Part shown: piece by piece, positions 15,048 through 22,849 of the stretch | How positions within the stretch are numbered: position 1 is the first letter of the stretch | Layout: every line of letters begins with the position of its first letter | Source: Castellaniella sp041677825 | Lineage (GTDB): Bacteria > Pseudomonadota > Gammaproteobacteria > Burkholderiales > Burkholderiaceae_B | Direction of reading: 5' to 3' | DNA: 27,859 nucleotides | NCBI RefSeq assembly: GCF_041677825.1 | Contig: NZ_JBAYPG010000033.1 | Location: forward strand, 1-27,859 | The notes under the pieces: model-generated | Seen by the model: the letters and a program-made list of their open reading frames with translations, nothing else | Database searches by the model: none | What the model was told of the DNA's origin: nothing | Position numbers and translations under genes: made by a program

Positions 15048-16676
15048 TCAATTGAAATCGAGATTTCTTCGCTTCAATTTCCTGAAATCAAAAACACCGT
15101 CGATCTTTCTCGGATCCACATCATCCTTGAAGATGAGGTATTTCTGAATTTTCTGCGTGCCGCTGACCGGTATCCGGTCGGTGAACCAGATATAGGCGGG
15201 CGCCTTGTAATAGCTCAGGTGCTGCATGCAATGCAGAAACAGTGACCGGGCGGTGTCCACATCGCCGGCCCCCGACTTGAGCACGACGCAGGCATAGACT
15301 TCTTCTTCGCGCACCTCATCGTCGACGGCAATCACGGTGGCCTGCTTGACGAGCGGATGATCCTGCAGCATTTCTTCCACCTCGGCTGCGGCAATATTCT
15401 CGCCCGAGCGCCGGATGATGTTCTTGTCCCGGTCCACGAAATGCATGGTGCCGTCAGGGCTGCGCCTGACCAGGTCGCCCGTATGGAACCAGCCGCCACG
15501 CCAGGCCCGCTCGGTGGCCTCGGGGTCACCGAGGTAACCGCTGAAGAATCGCCGGCGTGGGGTCTCGGCTGAATGCCGTATGGTGAGCTCACCCACTTCG
15601 CCATCGGGCACCGGCTGATCATCGGCATCCACGATCCTGGCTTCCAGCCCGTATGCAGGTGCCTTGCCGAACGCCCGGGTGCCCACCGACCTGGGCGGAA
15701 AGTTGTCGGCGAACACGCCGACCATTTCGGTCATGCCCCAGACTTCGATCAGTGGAAACCCGAAGCGTTCTTCGAACTTCTGGTGCAGCGTGGCTTCGAC
15801 CCCGGCACCGATCCCGAAGCGCACCTGGTGTGCCCTGTCCTGATCGGAAGCGGGCTGGCCCAGCAGCAAGGGCACAATCACGCCGAGGTAATGGACCACC
15901 GTCGCTTCACAGGCCCGGATCTCGTTCCACCAGCGCTGCGGATGGAACCGATCGCCGATGATCTGACAATTGCCCGCCAGCATGACGCAGAAAAAGGAAA
16001 ATACCGATGCGTTGACGTGGTAGAGCGGCAGGGGGTTGTACAGGCGGTCGGCCCCTTCATTGAAGGTGGCCAGACCGCCCAGAGCCAGATACCAGGCGCC
16101 GCATTCCAGTTCATAGCCATGCGACAGTACGCAGCCCTTTGGCCGCCCGGTGGTGCCTGACGTATACAGGATGCTGGCGGCCGTCGTCCCGTCGATGAGC
16201 ACCGGGTCCGCTTGCCGTACGGCCCTGGGCAGGCCACTGCGCACCGCTGTTTCGAGGCAGACCTCGACATGGCCGGAGGCGACCGCCTCCACGAAGGGCA
16301 GCCGGTTTTCTGCGGCGATGATCAGATCGGGCCGGGAATGATCGACGATATATTGCAGTTCATTGGCCCGGTATTCGAAGTTCAGCGGAATGCAGCAGAT
16401 GCCCAGGGCATTCAGGGCCAGTTTGTGGAGCAGGTGCTCCGGGCGGTTCTCGAGATCGAGCGCCACCCTGTGCCCCACGCCATAACCCGCCTGCCGGTAG
16501 CATTCGATCAGCCGATCGACCTCGGCCAGTGCCTTGCGGTAGCTGATGGAACAGCCTTCCCGGCAGTAGGCCCTGTCGGGGTTTGCCGGCATCATGATCA
16601 GCGGCCTGTCGCCGTAGCGATGGGCCGCTGCCCTGAATGCCTCACCTATCGTGGCGTTCTGATCGACCTGAATCAT
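15048..16676 (-). CDS. AMP-forming acid-CoA ligase (CaiC-like)
   Basis: ANL-superfamily ligase of 542 residues. The phosphate loop is YTSGTTGRPKGCVLSH (residues 171-186). Further motifs are IEVWGMTEMVGVF, WFHTGDLVRRSPDGTMHFVDRDKNIIRRSGENIAAAEVE and the A10 lysine region SGTQKIQKY. The overall pattern resembles crotonobetaine/carnitine-CoA ligase-like and other short or substituted acid ligases. The ATG at 16676 is preceded by GAGGAGGG. It lies 38 bases after a binding-protein gene and 75 bases before the thiolase. It is the second ligase in this operon, so it may activate a different acid from the FAA1-type enzyme at 21011-22849, for example a downstream breakdown product. The substrate is not identifiable from sequence. 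Confidence 0.88.
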   Translation of the reverse strand: MIQVDQNATIGEAFRAAAHRYGDRPLIMMPANPDRAYCREGCSISYRKALAEVDRLIECYRQAGYGVGHRVALDLENRPEHLLHKLALNALGICCIPLNFEYRANELQYIVDHSRPDLIIAAENRLPFVEAVASGHVEVCLETAVRSGLPRAVRQADPVLIDGTTAASILYTSGTTGRPKGCVLSHGYELECGAWYLALGGLATFNEGADRLYNPLPLYHVNASVFSFFCVMLAGNCQIIGDRFHPQRWWNEIRACEATVVHYLGVIVPLLLGQPASDQDRAHQVRFGIGAGVEATLHQKFEERFGFPLIEVWGMTEMVGVFADNFPPRSVGTRAFGKAPAYGLEARIVDADDQPVPDGEVGELTIRHSAETPRRRFFSGYLGDPEATERAWRGGWFHTGDLVRRSPDGTMHFVDRDKNIIRRSGENIAAAEVEEMLQDHPLVKQATVIAVDDEVREEEVYACVVLKSGAGDVDTARSLFLHCMQHLSYYKAPAYIWFTDRIPVSGTQKIQKYLIFKDDVDPRKIDGVFDFRKLKRRNLDFN

Positions 16677-16714
16677 GATTCAAACCCTCCTCTGGATGAC
16701 CCTGCCCCCACCCG

Positions 16715-17923
16715 TCATTTCCAATACTGGCACGTTGAATTCTCTTTGGTGATCAGTACGTCTTCACCGGGCAGGGTCTTGACCACCTTGAAGTAATCCC
16801 ACGGATACTGCGACTCCTCGGGTGTCTTCACCTGCAGCAGATACATGTCCTTCACCAGGCGGCCGTCCGGGCGCACATGGGCATTTTTCGCAAACATGTC
16901 GTTCACCGGGGTCGAACGCATGTACTCGATCACGGCATCCGCATCATCCGTACCCACTGCGGCCACGGCCTCGAGGTACGAGCGGACGGCAGAGTAGTCG
17001 CCCGCCTGCACGAATGTGGGCTGGCGGTCCATGACGTCATAAAACCGTTTCGCCCAGGCCCGCGAATCCTCGTCCATATCCCAGTACCAGGCCGAGCTGG
17101 TGTACATGCCCTGTGTCACGGGCAGGCCCAGCGCATGAATGTCCGTCTCGAACATGAGCGGCGCGGCCAGATTCATCTGGTCGGTCAGGCCGAACTCCCG
17201 GGCCCCCTTGATCGACGCGATCAGGTCTGCACCGGCATTGGCAAGGCCCAGGACATCGGCATTGGAAGACTGGGCCTGTAGCAGGAAGGAAGAGAAATCC
17301 GCAGCGGATATCGGGTGCCGGACGCTGCCCAGGACCTCACCGCCCCCGGCGATCACGGCATCGCCGGTTTCCTTTTCCAGGGACGCACCATACGCGTAGT
17401 CGGCCGTCAGAAAATACCAGGTCTTGCCGCCCAGCTCCACGACGGCATTGGCGACCGTCTTGGCGACGGCTGCGGTATCGTACGCATATTGCATGACATA
17501 CGGGGAGCAGTCCTCGTTGGACAGCCGCGTCGTGCCCCCGCCCACGGCGATGAAGGGCTTTTTCTTGTCGGCGGCCACCTTGGCCATGGCCAGGTTGGTG
17601 GCCGAGTTCGTGCCCCCGATCAGGACATCCAGGCCCTGGACATCGAACCATTCGCGGGCCTTGGCCGAGGCGATGTCCGCCTTGTGCTGGTGATCGGCCG
17701 TCAAGAGCTCGACCTTGATGCCCTTCAGACTGGGGGCTGCGTCCTCGATGGCCATCTTGATGGCCTCGACGCCGCCCTGGCCATCGACATCGGCATAGAC
17801 ACTGGACATGTCGGTGATGAAGCCCACCTTGACCGTCTGATCGGAAATATCGGCATACGCCAGGGCAGATACCGAAAGCCCGACCAGGCAACCCGATGCA
17901 TACTTGGCAAATTGGGTGTTCAT
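16715..17923 (-). CDS. LIV/HAAT-family ABC substrate-binding protein
   Basis: Periplasmic receptor of 402 residues of the Leu-Ile-Val-binding class. The signal peptide ends in LAYA, with likely cleavage after residue 24. The mature start QTVKVGFITDMSSVYADVDG and the segment WYFLTADYAYGASLE fit the family. ATG 17923 has AAGGAGACAACA upstream; a frame-compatible ATG five codons earlier has no such site. It sits between the acyl-CoA dehydrogenase and a ligase, with no permease genes beside it, although a complete transporter with its own receptor is encoded upstream in the same operon (22846-27740). It may be a second receptor feeding those permeases or the cluster A permeases. The ligand is unknown. 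Confidence 0.9.
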   Translation of the reverse strand: MNTQFAKYASGCLVGLSVSALAYADISDQTVKVGFITDMSSVYADVDGQGGVEAIKMAIEDAAPSLKGIKVELLTADHQHKADIASAKAREWFDVQGLDVLIGGTNSATNLAMAKVAADKKKPFIAVGGGTTRLSNEDCSPYVMQYAYDTAAVAKTVANAVVELGGKTWYFLTADYAYGASLEKETGDAVIAGGGEVLGSVRHPISAADFSSFLLQAQSSNADVLGLANAGADLIASIKGAREFGLTDQMNLAAPLMFETDIHALGLPVTQGMYTSSAWYWDMDEDSRAWAKRFYDVMDRQPTFVQAGDYSAVRSYLEAVAAVGTDDADAVIEYMRSTPVNDMFAKNAHVRPDGRLVKDMYLLQVKTPEESQYPWDYFKVVKTLPGEDVLITKENSTCQYWK

Positions 17924-17953
17924 TGTTGTCTCCTTCAAATATATGAAAGTTAT

Positions 17954-17998
17954 CGTTGCAGGAAGATTTCCGTTGCAGAAAGATTTCCGCTTCGGAAA
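17954..17998. repeat. 17-base tandem repeat plus hairpin before receptor gene
   Basis: CGTTGCAGGAAGATTTC (17954-17970) is followed directly by CGTTGCAGAAAGATTTC (17971-17987), differing at one base. The second copy runs into an inverted repeat, TTTCCG (17984-17989) and CGGAAA (17993-17998), with a 3-base loop. The whole lies in the gap between the acyl-CoA dehydrogenase and the receptor gene it precedes. On the transcript, CGGAAA occurs in more than one copy, so alternative pairings are possible. Function unknown. Confidence 0.7.
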
Positions 17999-18006
17999 GG
18001 CTCTTT

Positions 18007-19170
18007 TCAGCGCGCGTCAAACAGCCCGCGCGCGATGATTTCCTTCATGATTTCCGTCGTGCCGCCATAGATGCGCTGGATACGGGCGTCTGCCCAGGCA
18101 CGCGCGATGGGGTATTCGCGCATGTAGCCATAACCGCCAAACATCTGGGCACACTCGTCGAGCACGGTGAACTGCATCTCGGTGGTCCAGGCCTTGGCCA
18201 CCGATGCGGTGACGGTGTCGAGTGCGCCACGCAGATGCTTTCTCAGGCAATCGTTGAGAAAACTGCGCGCCACCAGGGTATTCGAATAGGCCTGCGCCAG
18301 CTTGTGGCGCAGCACTTGCTTGTCGGACAACGGGGCCCCGAAGGCCTGCCGCTGGGTCAGGTAATCGCGCGTCAGCGAGACCCCGGCTTCCATGGCGGAC
18401 ACGGCCGTGATGGCCACGAGCAGCCGCTCCTGCGGCAGTTCGGTCATCATGTAGCGGAATCCGCTGCCTTCATCGCCCAGCAGATGATCCGCGGGCAGGC
18501 GCAGATCGGTGAAGAACAGCTCCGAGGTATCCTGGGCGTGCATGCCGATCTTCTCGAGTGCCTTGCCGCGGCTGAAGCCCGGGCGATCTGCATCGACGAG
18601 AAACAGGCTGGCACCCCTGGCGCCCAGTTCGGGATCCGTCTTGGCAGCCAGCAGCACCAGGTCCGCGATCTGGCCGTTGGAGATGAATATCTTCTGCCCA
18701 TTGACGACCCAATCGTCGCCATCGCGCAGAGCCCTGGTACGGATACCGGCCAGATCACTGCCCGCGCCGGGTTCGGTCATGCCGATCGCCCCGATCACCT
18801 CGCCACGCACCATGCGCGGCAGCCAGGCCTGCTTCTGGGCTTCCGACCCATAATGCAGCAAATAGGGGGTGACGATGTCGGAGTGCAGGTAGAACAGGGG
18901 CCCCGTGGCGCCCGCGCGCGCCATCTCTTCGACCAGGATGGCGCTGTAGCCGAAGTCCACCCCGGCGCCGCCATAGTCTTCCGGCACGGTCATGCACAGC
19001 AGGCCCAGTTCCCCGGCGCGCAGCCAAAGATCACGCGGCACCTGGCCAGCGCGCTCCCACTGGGCATGGTGCGGCGTGATTTCGGCGGCGATGAAGCGCT
19101 GGACCGTATTGCGGAACTCGTCGTAGCCCGGGCCATTCAACGGGTCCGTCGTGGCGTTCAGATCGATCAC
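18007..19170 (-). CDS. Acyl-CoA dehydrogenase (standard class)
   Basis: FAD-dependent acyl-CoA dehydrogenase of 387 residues, the usual tetrameric class. Features in order: LGLLCMTVPEDYGGAGVDFG, the flavin-contact segment IGMTEPGAGSDLAGIRT, VNGQKIFISNGQIADL, a FGGYGYMREYP segment, and the catalytic glutamate E373 in IYGGTTEIMKE. It makes the trans-2-enoyl-CoA from the acyl-CoA formed by a cluster ligase. The start is GTG 19170 with AGGAG upstream; MIDLNATTDPLN is a plausible N-terminus. It lies 18 bases after the MaoC gene in the same operon. Electrons would go to ETF, which is not encoded in the window. It belongs to a different size class from the cluster A enzyme, suggesting different substrates. 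Confidence 0.93.
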   Translation of the reverse strand: MIDLNATTDPLNGPGYDEFRNTVQRFIAAEITPHHAQWERAGQVPRDLWLRAGELGLLCMTVPEDYGGAGVDFGYSAILVEEMARAGATGPLFYLHSDIVTPYLLHYGSEAQKQAWLPRMVRGEVIGAIGMTEPGAGSDLAGIRTRALRDGDDWVVNGQKIFISNGQIADLVLLAAKTDPELGARGASLFLVDADRPGFSRGKALEKIGMHAQDTSELFFTDLRLPADHLLGDEGSGFRYMMTELPQERLLVAITAVSAMEAGVSLTRDYLTQRQAFGAPLSDKQVLRHKLAQAYSNTLVARSFLNDCLRKHLRGALDTVTASVAKAWTTEMQFTVLDECAQMFGGYGYMREYPIARAWADARIQRIYGGTTEIMKEIIARGLFDAR

Positions 19171-19188
19171 GGTGTCTGTTCTCCTGAA

Positions 19189-20106
19189 TCAGTGTCGGGG
19201 CGTGCGCACCCGGGCCAGGCCACGGTCGAGCACGATGGTGTTGCGCTCGGCCACCGAGGTCCGGAAGCGGATGAGCCCGTCTTCTTGCCAGAATTCGCAG
19301 CGCAGGGTCTCCCCGGGGTACACCGGGGCCGTGAAGCGGGCGCGCATTTCGGCCAGCCGGGCCGTGTCGAATTCGCAGAATTCGCAGACCAGGATCATGC
19401 CCAGCAGGCCGAAGGTCGCCATGCCATGCATGATGGGGCGCTCGAAACCCGCCTTGCGGGCGACGGCCGGATCGGCATGCAGGGGGTTGGGGTCGACACT
19501 GAGCCGGTACAGCAAGGACTGGTTCGTGGTCGTGGCCCGATCGAGCACCCGGTCGGCCGCGCGCTGCGGCAGGGGCGCAAGGGGCTGCGGCATCTGGGCG
19601 CCCGGCTGCTGCCACAGGTCACCGGGCAGGCCCTGATTGCCCCTGGCCATCACCGTCATGTGAGAACGCACCAGGACGTCTTCGGTGTCCACTGCCCGAA
19701 GTTCGCGTTCGACCACGAAGATCACGCCGCGGCCAGGGCCTTTGTCCTCCACGTGCAGCACCCGGTTATGGCCGGTGACGTCGCCCTCGGGCGGCAAGGG
19801 TCCGAGCCAGGCCATGGACTGTTCGCCATGCAGCAGCCGCTTCCAGTCCAGGCCGGTCTCGGGCGCCTGCATCCAGAAACCGGGGTCGCCCAGCATGGCC
19901 GCCATGGTCGGCAGGGCCTGCAGGTCTTTTTCATAGACGAAGCGCAGGTGCCGTTCATCCCAGGCCTCCGGGCCCTGGGCCGCACCGACGCCCAGGGCGT
20001 ACAGAATGGTGTCGCGCGCCTGATAGGATCGTCGTATGGCGGGCAGTGGAAAGTGCAGCAGACGCTGCAGATCCACGCGGTGCGGGTCGGGATCGAACAA
20101 GGACAT
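19189..20106 (-). CDS. MaoC-family (R)-specific enoyl-CoA hydratase (hydratase 2)
   Basis: Double hot-dog dehydratase of 305 residues. The N-terminal half has the hydratase-2 segment RDTILYALGVGA (residues 31-42). The C-terminal half has the active-site motif YRLSVDPNPLHADP, with catalytic D205 and H210, followed by GFERPIMHGMATFG. Both match the hydratase-2 domain of eukaryotic MFE-2, which hydrates trans-2-enoyl-CoA to the (3R)-hydroxyacyl-CoA. The motif usually reads SGDxNPLH; here the glycine is valine. ATG 20106 is chosen because GGAGG sits 6 bases upstream and the protein starts 2 bases after the SDR stop; the open frame further upstream only overlaps the SDR. Its pairing with the SDR recreates MFE-2 as two separate proteins. 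Confidence 0.92.
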   Translation of the reverse strand: MSLFDPDPHRVDLQRLLHFPLPAIRRSYQARDTILYALGVGAAQGPEAWDERHLRFVYEKDLQALPTMAAMLGDPGFWMQAPETGLDWKRLLHGEQSMAWLGPLPPEGDVTGHNRVLHVEDKGPGRGVIFVVERELRAVDTEDVLVRSHMTVMARGNQGLPGDLWQQPGAQMPQPLAPLPQRAADRVLDRATTTNQSLLYRLSVDPNPLHADPAVARKAGFERPIMHGMATFGLLGMILVCEFCEFDTARLAEMRARFTAPVYPGETLRCEFWQEDGLIRFRTSVAERNTIVLDRGLARVRTPRH

Positions 20107-20108
20107 TT

Positions 20109-21014
20109 TCAGGCCTCCGACGGTGTGAAAATGTCCTGCAGGGCCTCGAACGCACTCTGGTGGTGGCGTGCGGCAGCCGGGTCCGCGATGTCCGGCCAGT
20201 GGCTGGCCACGAACTCGGGCGAGACGTCGTCGACGGGAGCGCGCACACCCACCCCTTCGACGATACGCACCGTAGAAAAGTAGCCACCGCCCGCAGACAG
20301 GATCTGCCCGGTCAGGCCGCAGGCCTCGGACACCAGAAATGCCACACCCGCGGCCACGCACTCGGGCGCGGCGTCGTCGAGCAGGCGTCCCAGCGCCACC
20401 CCTTCCGTCATCCGGGTCAGGGCCACGGGCGCGATCGCATTCACATGGATGCCCGCGCGTGCGCCTTCGTGCTTGAGGGTGTTCATCAGCCCCACCACCG
20501 CAAGCTTTGCCGCGCCATAGTTGGACTGGCCGTAATTGCCATACAGGCCGGCGGCGGATGTGGTCATGATGATGCGCCCATACTGCTGCCGCTGCATGAT
20601 GGGCCACGCGGCCCGGGTACACCAGGCGCTGCCCAGCAGATGCACCCGCACCACCTCCTCGAACTCGGCGATGTCCATCCTGGCCAGGGATTTGTCGCGC
20701 AGGATCCCGGCGTTGTTGATCAGGATGTCGACCCGGCCAAATGCCGCGACCGCGTCATCGACCAGACGCTGGGCCCCTTCGGGCATGGCAATGTCGCTGG
20801 TGTTGGCCAATGCCCGGCCACCCGCAGACTGGATCTCGTCGACCACGGCCTGGGCCGCGCCCGCATCACCGGGCGCCTCGCCATCGGCAGCGCGCAGATC
20901 ATTGACCACGACAGCCGCTCCGCGGCTGGCCAGCAGCAGCGCATAGGCGCGCCCCAGACCACCACCGGCGCCAGTCACCATGGCAACGCGGCCATCAAAA
21001 CGAATCGATTTCAT
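20109..21014 (-). CDS. SDR, MFE-2-like (3R)-hydroxyacyl-CoA dehydrogenase
   Basis: Short-chain dehydrogenase of 301 residues. The cofactor motif is TGAGGGLG (residues 14-21), followed by NDL at 38-40, an acidic residue position typical of NAD preference. NNAG lies at 100-103, and the catalytic residues are S153, Y166 and K170 in LYGNYGQSNYGAAK. This last segment and the insert after NDL closely resemble the dehydrogenase domain of peroxisomal MFE-2/HSD17B4 and FOX2. It oxidises (3R)-hydroxyacyl-CoA to 3-ketoacyl-CoA. The start overlaps the upstream synthetase stop as ATGA (21011-21014), and AAGGAAACC is the ribosome binding site. The MaoC hydratase follows after 2 bases. A more general SDR role cannot be excluded, but the neighbour strongly supports this assignment. 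Confidence 0.92.
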   Translation of the reverse strand: MKSIRFDGRVAMVTGAGGGLGRAYALLLASRGAAVVVNDLRAADGEAPGDAGAAQAVVDEIQSAGGRALANTSDIAMPEGAQRLVDDAVAAFGRVDILINNAGILRDKSLARMDIAEFEEVVRVHLLGSAWCTRAAWPIMQRQQYGRIIMTTSAAGLYGNYGQSNYGAAKLAVVGLMNTLKHEGARAGIHVNAIAPVALTRMTEGVALGRLLDDAAPECVAAGVAFLVSEACGLTGQILSAGGGYFSTVRIVEGVGVRAPVDDVSPEFVASHWPDIADPAAARHHQSAFEALQDIFTPSEA

Positions 21015-22849
21015 GCGGTTTCCTTCATCCTGCTCTTGCTGCCGTACAAGGCTTCGATTTCATCAGCAAATTTTTCGAAGATGCTGCTGCGCTTGATCTT
21101 CATGGTGGCCGTCACCTCGCCATCGTCATGATCGAGCTCCTTGGTCAGCAGATGGAACTTGCGCACCTGCTGCACGCGCGGCATCTGCGCGTTGACCCGG
21201 TCCACTTCGGATTGCACCAGCTCGCCCACGCGCGGGTTCTCGGCCAACGTGCGGAAGTGGGTGTAGGCCACGCCGTGTTCTTCGGCCCATTTGCCCACGG
21301 TTTCATAGTCGATCTGGATGAGCGCCGACACGAAAGGCCGGCGGTCGGCCACGATCACGGCTTCCTTGATATAGACGCTGAACTTCAGGGCATTCTCGAT
21401 TTCGCTGGGCGTGATGTTCTTGCCCCCCGCGGTGATCATGATGTCCTTCTTGCGGTCCACGATCCTGATTTCCTGACCCACGGCCTCGGCCACATCACCG
21501 GTGTGCAGCCAGCCGGCGTCATCCAGGGCCTCGCGGGTGGACGCTTCATCGCCGTAATAGCCCTTGAACACGGTGGCGCCGCGCACCAGCAGCTCGCCAT
21601 CATCCGCGATACGGATTTCAATGCCGGGCAAGGGCCCGCCCACGGTGCCCAGGGGTGAAAAGTCGCTATCCTGCAAGGTGACGAAACCCGCGGTTTCCGT
21701 CATCCCGTAGCCTTCCCGGATGGGGATGCCCAGCACCCGGAAAAACCGCAGCATGTCCGGTGCAATGGGCGCGGCGCCCGACATCGCAAGCCGGCACTTG
21801 CGCAGGCCGATGAAATTGCTCAACGCGCGCAACAGGATCCAGTACCAGAAGGCATGGGTCAGGCGCTGCCCCCAGGACCACTGCGGCCGGGGCACTTTGG
21901 ACAGCGGCAAGGTGGCCTGCAGGGCACGCCGGTATATGCGCTGGCGCAGCGGACCGGATTCGCGCATCTTGATCTCGATGCTGGCGTGCATTTTTTCCCA
22001 GATCCGGGGTACGCCGATGAACAGGGTGGGCGCGATTTCGCGCAGATCATCCTGCACTGTACGCAGGCTCTCGGCAAAATTCACCATCGCGCCGCACCGC
22101 AGGGGCAGGCCGACGGTATAGATCTGCTCGGCCACGTGGCACAGGGGCAGGTAGGACACGGTCGAGTCCTGCGGCGTACATTGGTAGATGGCATCGGTGC
22201 TGGCGGCCATCGCCGCCATGTTGCCGAAGCTCAGCATGGCCGCCTTGGGGCGGCCGGTGGAGCCGCTGGTGAAGATCATCAGGGCGATGTCGTCCATCGA
22301 CTGCTCGGCCAGGCGCGCTTCGACCAGGCCGGGATGTGCCTGCTCATGCGCCTTGCCGTGGTCGACGACTTCGGCAAATGTCAGCAGATTGTCGATCCCG
22401 TAGCCGCCGATCCCCCGGGGATCGATGACCACGATGTGCGTCAGGCGGGGCAGGTGTTCGCGGACCTCGAGCACCTTGTCGAGCTGCTCCTGGTCTTCGC
22501 AGACCACGATGGCCGCATCCGACGCCTGCAGCAGGTACCTGACTTCAGCCGCCGGTGAAGTCGGGTACACCCCGACCACGACGGCGCCCACCAGGCCACA
22601 GCCCAGCTGGGCGAACACCCACTCCTTGCGGTTCTCGCTCAGGATGGCGCAATGCCCGGCACGCGGCAGCCCCAGTTGCGTCAGGCCAAGGCCGAAATGG
22701 CGTGCCGTTTCTTCATACCGGGCCCACGAAACGGGTTCCCAGATGCCGAAATCCTTCTGGCGCAAGGCCACCGCATCGCCCTGCGTGCGCGCCCAGTGCC
22801 GCAGCTGCTGCGGCAGGGTCAGGGTCGCCGTATCCACCGTTTCGCTCAT
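21011..22849 (-). CDS. Long-chain-type acyl-CoA synthetase (FAA1/FadD15 class)
   Basis: AMP-forming ligase of 612 residues. It belongs to the eukaryote-like long-chain class, with the phosphate loop FTSGSTGRPKAAMLS (residues 193-207), LPLCHVAEQIY, a long insert with PRIWEKMHASIEIKM, GYGMTETAG, LHTGDVAE, DRKKDIMITAGGKNITPSEIE, and a C-terminal DGEVTATMKIKR bearing the likely catalytic lysine. ATG 22849 is chosen because it overlaps the LivF stop as ATGA; an ATG three codons earlier is possible. Such ligases are commonly linked to LIV-type transporters in Burkholderiales and related bacteria, suggesting that import is coupled to CoA trapping. The product feeds the acyl-CoA dehydrogenase, MaoC and SDR encoded downstream. 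The actual acid is unknown; long-chain is a family label only. Confidence 0.91.
   Translation of the reverse strand: MSETVDTATLTLPQQLRHWARTQGDAVALRQKDFGIWEPVSWARYEETARHFGLGLTQLGLPRAGHCAILSENRKEWVFAQLGCGLVGAVVVGVYPTSPAAEVRYLLQASDAAIVVCEDQEQLDKVLEVREHLPRLTHIVVIDPRGIGGYGIDNLLTFAEVVDHGKAHEQAHPGLVEARLAEQSMDDIALMIFTSGSTGRPKAAMLSFGNMAAMAASTDAIYQCTPQDSTVSYLPLCHVAEQIYTVGLPLRCGAMVNFAESLRTVQDDLREIAPTLFIGVPRIWEKMHASIEIKMRESGPLRQRIYRRALQATLPLSKVPRPQWSWGQRLTHAFWYWILLRALSNFIGLRKCRLAMSGAAPIAPDMLRFFRVLGIPIREGYGMTETAGFVTLQDSDFSPLGTVGGPLPGIEIRIADDGELLVRGATVFKGYYGDEASTREALDDAGWLHTGDVAEAVGQEIRIVDRKKDIMITAGGKNITPSEIENALKFSVYIKEAVIVADRRPFVSALIQIDYETVGKWAEEHGVAYTHFRTLAENPRVGELVQSEVDRVNAQMPRVQQVRKFHLLTKELDHDDGEVTATMKIKRSSIFEKFADEIEALYGSKSRMKETA

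Noticed and set aside
15054..15067. Palindrome GAAATCGAGATTTC as an operator or terminator
   Set aside because: It lies within the last codons of the AMP-ligase gene and is explained by coding sequence; no T tract or promoter is associated.
17956..20283. 775-codon plus-strand open frame
   Set aside because: It lies antisense to the acyl-CoA dehydrogenase, MaoC and SDR genes. Its translation is rich in His, Gly, Arg and Gln without any domain, typical of an antisense frame in GC-rich DNA.
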